A stretch of 64,000 nucleotides of DNA from contig MSED01000010.1 in the NCBI GenBank assembly GCA_002099365.1, positions 558,001-622,000 on the forward strand, in the 5' to 3' direction. The stretch is from Phialophora verrucosa. Taxonomy: Eukaryota; Ascomycota; Eurotiomycetes; Chaetothyriales; Herpotrichiellaceae. Each line of letters opens with the position of its first letter. Position 1 is the stretch's first letter. The notes below the pieces were generated by a model. The model had not been told where the DNA came from and did not search any database. It worked only from the letters and a program-made list of their open reading frames with translations. Positions 59,578 to 64,000 of this stretch are shown here, one piece after another. Made by a program: the position numbers and the translations under genes.

Positions 59578-60294
59578 CCTTTGTAGGGGGTCTGCTGGTA
59601 ATGGCCCAGGAGGGTAGGAACATAGAAAACTGAAGTCTTAGATTGTAAACACATCACAAGCGGAATTCTAAATGCAAACGAGCGTAGCATTATGGTATAT
59701 GCTTTTGTTCGCACTTGAGCGGGTCGTGGCACGTCAACCTGCGATGGCAGATACAGTACTCGCACGACAACAAGCACTCGGAGTGCCGGGAAATTGTTTC
59801 GTGCCTGTATTGGGTCGGTCCGCTGGCCTAGGCTCGTCAGTTGGCAGATTTGACTGGACGAGTCCATTCGTAGCCGGGTCTTATACGTGGGAACCTTCAC
59901 CCTTTAGGGGGCGGTTATATGTAGGCGCAGGCGGCAACATTTAGGCTTCCATAGCATCGCAGGACCTTCACTGTCACAGAACGCTGAGCAGGGAGCCGAT
60001 GGAAATAACGTTACGCATGGACCGGAATGGCATGGCCTTTCCGGGGTCCAGCTCAGCACATCTCCATATCCCCTCCCCCAGAGCCACCCAAACCCCTGTG
60101 GGAATAACTCCGGTTAGGAGATTCCAATAAGCGGAGAGACTCTGGGGATGGAGGGCATGCTATGTACGTGGCACGCACCTACATAGCCTCGTGAGCCCCT
60201 TCCTTCAGGAGACTTGCAATCACACCACACAGTCTTCTTTCGTTCAGCAAACGCAAAAGCCTTTTCCTGACGGCGCAGAGCTGAACCTATAACC
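59578..60294. promoter_or_regulatory. Intergenic between BVMO and MFS exporter
   Basis: 717 bp. A 90-codon frame at 59672-59944 (about a quarter hydrophobic start, then Gly/Ser-rich) has no family resemblance and I do not call it a gene. Presumed promoter of the transporter. Confidence 0.4.
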
Positions 60295-62587
60295 ATGACA
60301 GCAAGCCAGAAATCAGAAGATGTCCAGGTGGAGGTGCAGCAGGCTGAACATATTGCTGTGCACACAGACACTTTCGAGATCAGCGAAGACGCTGTGGGCC
60401 GCGACCTGTCAATCAAATACTACTTGAACTGGAGGTTCATTGGCCTGGTAATTGTGAGTTTACTGGTGGTACTACGGGGATTCTCTCCACTATTCTGACA
60501 CTGCTTCGAATAGGGGGCTATCGTCACCAACAACGCGTATATCATCCCGTACATCTATGCAGCCAACGCGACGCCTCAGATCATTGCCGACTTTGGCGAA
60601 TCCGTCGCCGTCAATTGGATCCCACTCTCCTGGAACCTGTGCTATTCCGTCAGTCTCCTTCTGTTCGGTCGTCTTGCCGACATCTTTGGACGTCGGTACT
60701 TTGTGGTCGGAGCACATCTACTGGCCGTGCTTGGATGCATCATCTCCGCAACGGCTAAAAGCGCCAACACGGTAGTCGGCGGCCAGGTCCTGACAGGCTT
60801 CGCTGCAGCCGTACAGAGCAGCTTCACCATCTGGCTTGCAGAACGTCTGTTTAAACCCCTGGCTGACCCCGTTCGGCTTCAAGTTTAACGCTGATTCATC
60901 CTCCTCTCTAGTTATTCCCAAGAAGTTGAGACCTCTAATCAACTCCTGTATATACATCTCATCCGTGGTTGGGTATGGCCTTGGTCCGGCCATGACTCGA
61001 CAGCTTCTCAAGGCATCCAACGGCAATTGGAGATGGGTTTTCTATTTTCCACTTATTCTCAACGGTAGGATATTGAGCTCTTGTGGTTCCATTTCTCTTG
61101 CTGATATATGCGATTTCCAGTTGTGGGCCTGGTTTTTTTCGCGGCCTGCTATTTTCCACCCTCATTTCATCTCTTGCATGTTCATCGTTCACGGTGGGAC
61201 CAATTCAAACGAACAGACTTCGGCGGCCTCATCCTGTTTACTGCCGGCCTCCTGTTATTCCTGATGGGTCTCAGTCTTGGCGGCAATCTCTATCCCTGGA
61301 AATCGGCGACCGTCATTTCGATGATCGTGGTGGGAGGCTTGTCGCTAGTGGTATTCGTATTTTATGGTAGTATTCCCTCTAACACAACCTTTTGGAGGTG
61401 CTGAAGGCTCACACGACCAGAAATGTGGTTCCCGGGCGACCAGATTATGCCTATACACTTGTCAGTTTGTGCCTCCTCATTCTATACAACATTTTGGTCC
61501 ACTAATCGTTTGGTAGGTTCAAAGCTCGGGGATTTACCCCTATGGTAGGGTTGAAACTGCCTCTCAACATCACAGAGCCTAGATTAAATGTGACAACAGG
61601 TGGTTTGCGCATGTGTTGGATCCTGCGTCATTTTGTCCAGTGCCATTATCTGGCCACAGGAAGTCAACAGCATTCTACCGGGTAGTGAGGATCAACGGAG
61701 CTGGCTAGCGGTAAGCTTGCTGTACCATCTGAATGAAGTGGAATAACACGCTGATTGAGAGCCTGCAGGCAATTCAAACCTCGTGTACTTTACTGGGTTT
61801 GGCTGTAGGCGGAGTCCTTGTCGTCTACATTCCCCATCATAAGTATATTCTCGTGGCATGCACCGTCACCATGACAGCTTTTGTGGGGGCTACAGCATCA
61901 GTTGAGCCAGGCCAAACCGTCAAGGGCGCAATGTTCGTCGGTTTGTCGGCTATCGCACTCGGTATCATTGAAACGTCATCCAGAAGCCTTCTTCCTCTCT
62001 CGTGCCCGGATGAGGACATCGGCTCAGCGATAGGTATTGTGGGAACTTGCGGTTTCGCTGGTTCGGCTGTGGCCAGTAAGTGCGACTTCTTATTTACCTT
62101 GGAGATCCCTTCCTAATGCATCACAGCTGCCATGTATGTTGCCATCTTGACTTCAAAGTCGAAAACCATCCTGCCAGCAAAGATTGAAGACGCAGCACTT
62201 AGCGGAGGATTGCCAAGCTCATCCTTGGAGGCTTTGCTGCTCAACTACTCCACAAATATTACGGCTGTTCCAGGGATCACTCCTGCAATCATCCAGCGAG
62301 TCGGCGATGCGGTGAAACAAGGCACCGCCGACGCATATCGGTATGGAGTTCCTCTTCAGACCTGCTCGTAGAAGCTTGGGAGTCTAATGTCATACAGATA
62401 CGTTTGGTACGCTGGAACTGCATTGGGTGCATGCTCAATTATATCTTCATTCTTTGTCATCAACTACACCGAATTTATGAGCAACCAGGTGGCAAGGAAA
62501 ATGACCGTGAAGGATGCGCAGGACCTCAACTCCACTGCTGAGGCTGGCAAACTTACCACGGCGGGCTCGGGTGAAAAGTCTGAGTGA
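60295..62587 (+). CDS. MFS exporter, TRI12/siderophore-type
   Basis: I assembled ten exons: 60295-60453, 60514-60844, 60912-61064, 61121-61366, 61421-61460, 61517-61544, 61600-61710, 61769-62075, 62127-62340, 62398-62587. All phases match, giving about 592 residues. Landmarks of the family: the LNWRFIGLVI first span; NAYIIPYI; the loop-2 motif FGRLADIFGRRYF; WLAELIPKKLRP; the NWRWVFYF repeat; then DQIMPIHLFKARGF before the second bundle; and CPDEDIGSAIGIVGTCGF with a final YVWYAGTALG span. The group exports fungal metabolites or siderophores across the plasma membrane with proton antiport. Several exons are only 28-40 nt, so gene finders may miss them. Position after two oxygenases suggests product export. 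No specific substrate is claimed. Confidence 0.87.
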
Positions 62588-63649
62588 ATATCACAAGGAT
62601 AGAGCACGCCTTGCCCAGGGGAGAGTCACGCTACCAGTGCAATCAGGGAGTCTTGAAGCTTGATGGAGCTATATTTTACCCATAGTGTTCTTAGCCCATC
62701 AAGGTAGTCAAGATGCGAGCGTCTTACAAATTGAAGATCTCGCTGCCGCTGGTCAAGCTGCAGAGATCTCTGTGCATCAATGGACTTGAGAAGCCCGTAG
62801 ACAGAGTATCGAGGGTGATGCTAGACAACCTATGACTTAAAATTATACAAGCTGACAGCCCTCAGGCTGGCGATGAGACACCAGCCAGAACAATGTTCCA
62901 TTCTATCACCTCAAGGCCCATGTGGATCCATCTTTAATCACTGTGAATCCCCCTTGTAGCACGAAAAAGGCCCTGGGGTCAACAAGAGATCGGGTAATCC
63001 ACTAATTAAACGAGTATACCTAACATCGATTGCCTGGCCTACCCCATCGCACGAGGCTGCAGTTTTAGACGACAACTCCACACGACCGAAGGCCTTGGGA
63101 TGATAGTTTTGATGATTGCGCTACTGCGGGACACGCGACTTATCCTGACGCAAGGAACAGGAGGGCACAAGGCGTGGTAGAGGATGTAGTTCGCAGAGCC
63201 TGGCTCCCCGGGTTCTTGCACTGTGTTGGAGATGGACAGGCCCCCGGGCTAGTCAAAGCTGGACCCTTAACTGGCATGGGGGAGAATGTAGGCTGTAAAT
63301 GCTGGAAAGAGCAACTTGTGGCTGTGAGAGAGAACCGAAAGTGAAGGGGGGAGGAGGTATCAGTTGGTCCGTTTCCGGCGAATGGCGGACACCCGATAGG
63401 CTTCGGGTATGTTTTGGCTACGCAAGGAGACATACCTACAGATGGGCAGACCCCCTATTGGTTCGTGAAAATGGGCATGCCTCGCATACGTTCGGATAGT
63501 CCAGACCACACTGTTTCCACAAGGGTGTCCTGTTTCTACAGAGCTGCTACAAGCAAGAACTTCGAGGTCTCGGCCACGGGAGCTGCCAGAACTTGGAGAG
63601 AGTAACTCAAGCGTCAAGCCACATCTAGCTGTGGTAGAATCTTCTCGTC
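62588..63649. other. Intergenic before the alpha/beta hydrolase
   Basis: 1.06 kb without a recognisable gene. Undetected 5' exons of the hydrolase could lie in its last part. Confidence 0.4.
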
Positions 63650-64000
63650 ATGTCGCGATCCGAAGCACATAGAGCACGCAACGATGCGACACGAGGGGCA
63701 TTTGCAACGCTCGAGCAAACGCATATTCTACCGCCGACGAGGACCGCGGTACCATCTCAAGCAAAAGCTCTAGACATATCGCATGCCGTCGAAGATATTC
63801 CAAATAGCAAGAATGCGAAATTACACTGGCTGGGAGATCGCACGGCCAAGAAATTGCTACTCTACTTCCATGGTGAGAAAATCAGCAAAGCGAGTGGTGG
63901 GGGTGATGAAATGGAACCGTTGCCACTGACATCTGGACTTTGAGCAAAGGTGGTGGATATGCAATGCCTCCGATCGATGGTCATGTTACGTTTCTGAAGA
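63650..64000 (+). CDS. Alpha/beta hydrolase (hormone-sensitive lipase/esterase type), cut by right edge
   Basis: Exon 1 (63650-63872) and exon 2 from 63950 to the window end join in frame across a 77-nt intron (GTGAGA...CAAAG) to give LLLYFHGGGYAMP. HGGG(Y) is the oxyanion-hole motif of the HSL/esterase (AB-hydrolase 3) family, and GDRTAKK just before is the usual strand. The catalytic Ser-Asp-His lie beyond the edge. The start is provisional: related proteins carry a longer N-terminus, sometimes with a membrane anchor, so an upstream exon may exist. The acceptor is AAG. Next to oxygenases and an exporter, an esterase that could hydrolyse a BVMO-made ester or lactone fits the neighbourhood, but this is inference. 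Confidence 0.75.

Noticed and set aside
59672..59944. 90-codon plus-strand frame with a hydrophobic start
   Set aside because: No signal-peptide cleavage context or family match, and it lies in an intergenic promoter region.

Overview
The window looks like filamentous ascomycete (Pezizomycotina) nuclear DNA. Genes carry many short (about 50-90 nt) GT-AG introns with CTAAC/CTGAC-like branch sites. Housekeeping proteins match fungal families (NADP-glutamate dehydrogenase, phosphoglycerate kinase, argininosuccinate synthase, Sem1/Dss1, Iml2, Cus2/HTATSF1). Two long AT-rich blocks lack CpA and TpG almost completely while keeping CpG, the signature of repeat-induced point mutation (RIP). Genus and class cannot be told from sequence alone. 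Layout: (1) 1-5.9 kb is a small accessory group: a flavin-containing monooxygenase cut by the left edge, a salicylate-hydroxylase-like FAD monooxygenase, and a divergent Dal5-type MFS transporter. (2) 6.4-22.7 kb is a core gene run: FAXC-like GST, NADP-GDH, GNAT acetyltransferase, Iml2, Sem1, Pgk, Mpv17/PMP22, argininosuccinate synthase and the splicing factor Cus2. (3) 23.0-43.7 kb is one 20.7-kb nested transposon: a Mutator-like element (55-bp TIRs, 8-bp target duplication) holding a Ty3/Gypsy element (Gypsy1), which itself holds a second one (Gypsy2). It sits inside the last exon of a short-chain dehydrogenase gene. The C-terminus of that gene is at 22915-23000, the rest is at 43696-44747, and the reading frame closes exactly when the element is removed. 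(4) 45.3-53.8 kb is a second nest: a Fot1/pogo-like element (30-bp TIRs, TA duplication) split by a third Gypsy element (195-bp LTRs, TTAGT duplication). (5) 55.1-64.0 kb is another accessory group, all on the plus strand: a PaxM-like FAD epoxidase/monooxygenase, a Baeyer-Villiger monooxygenase, a TRI12-type MFS exporter, and an alpha/beta hydrolase cut by the right edge. How it works together (inference): the core run serves nitrogen, arginine, glycolytic and proteasome functions and looks intact. The two flanking groups combine flavin oxygenases with a transporter, as expected for small catabolic or secondary-metabolite clusters. The right-hand group lies directly beside RIP-mutated DNA that is probably heterochromatic. 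No retroelement or transposase in the window is intact, and the split dehydrogenase is a pseudogene with two additional frameshifts.
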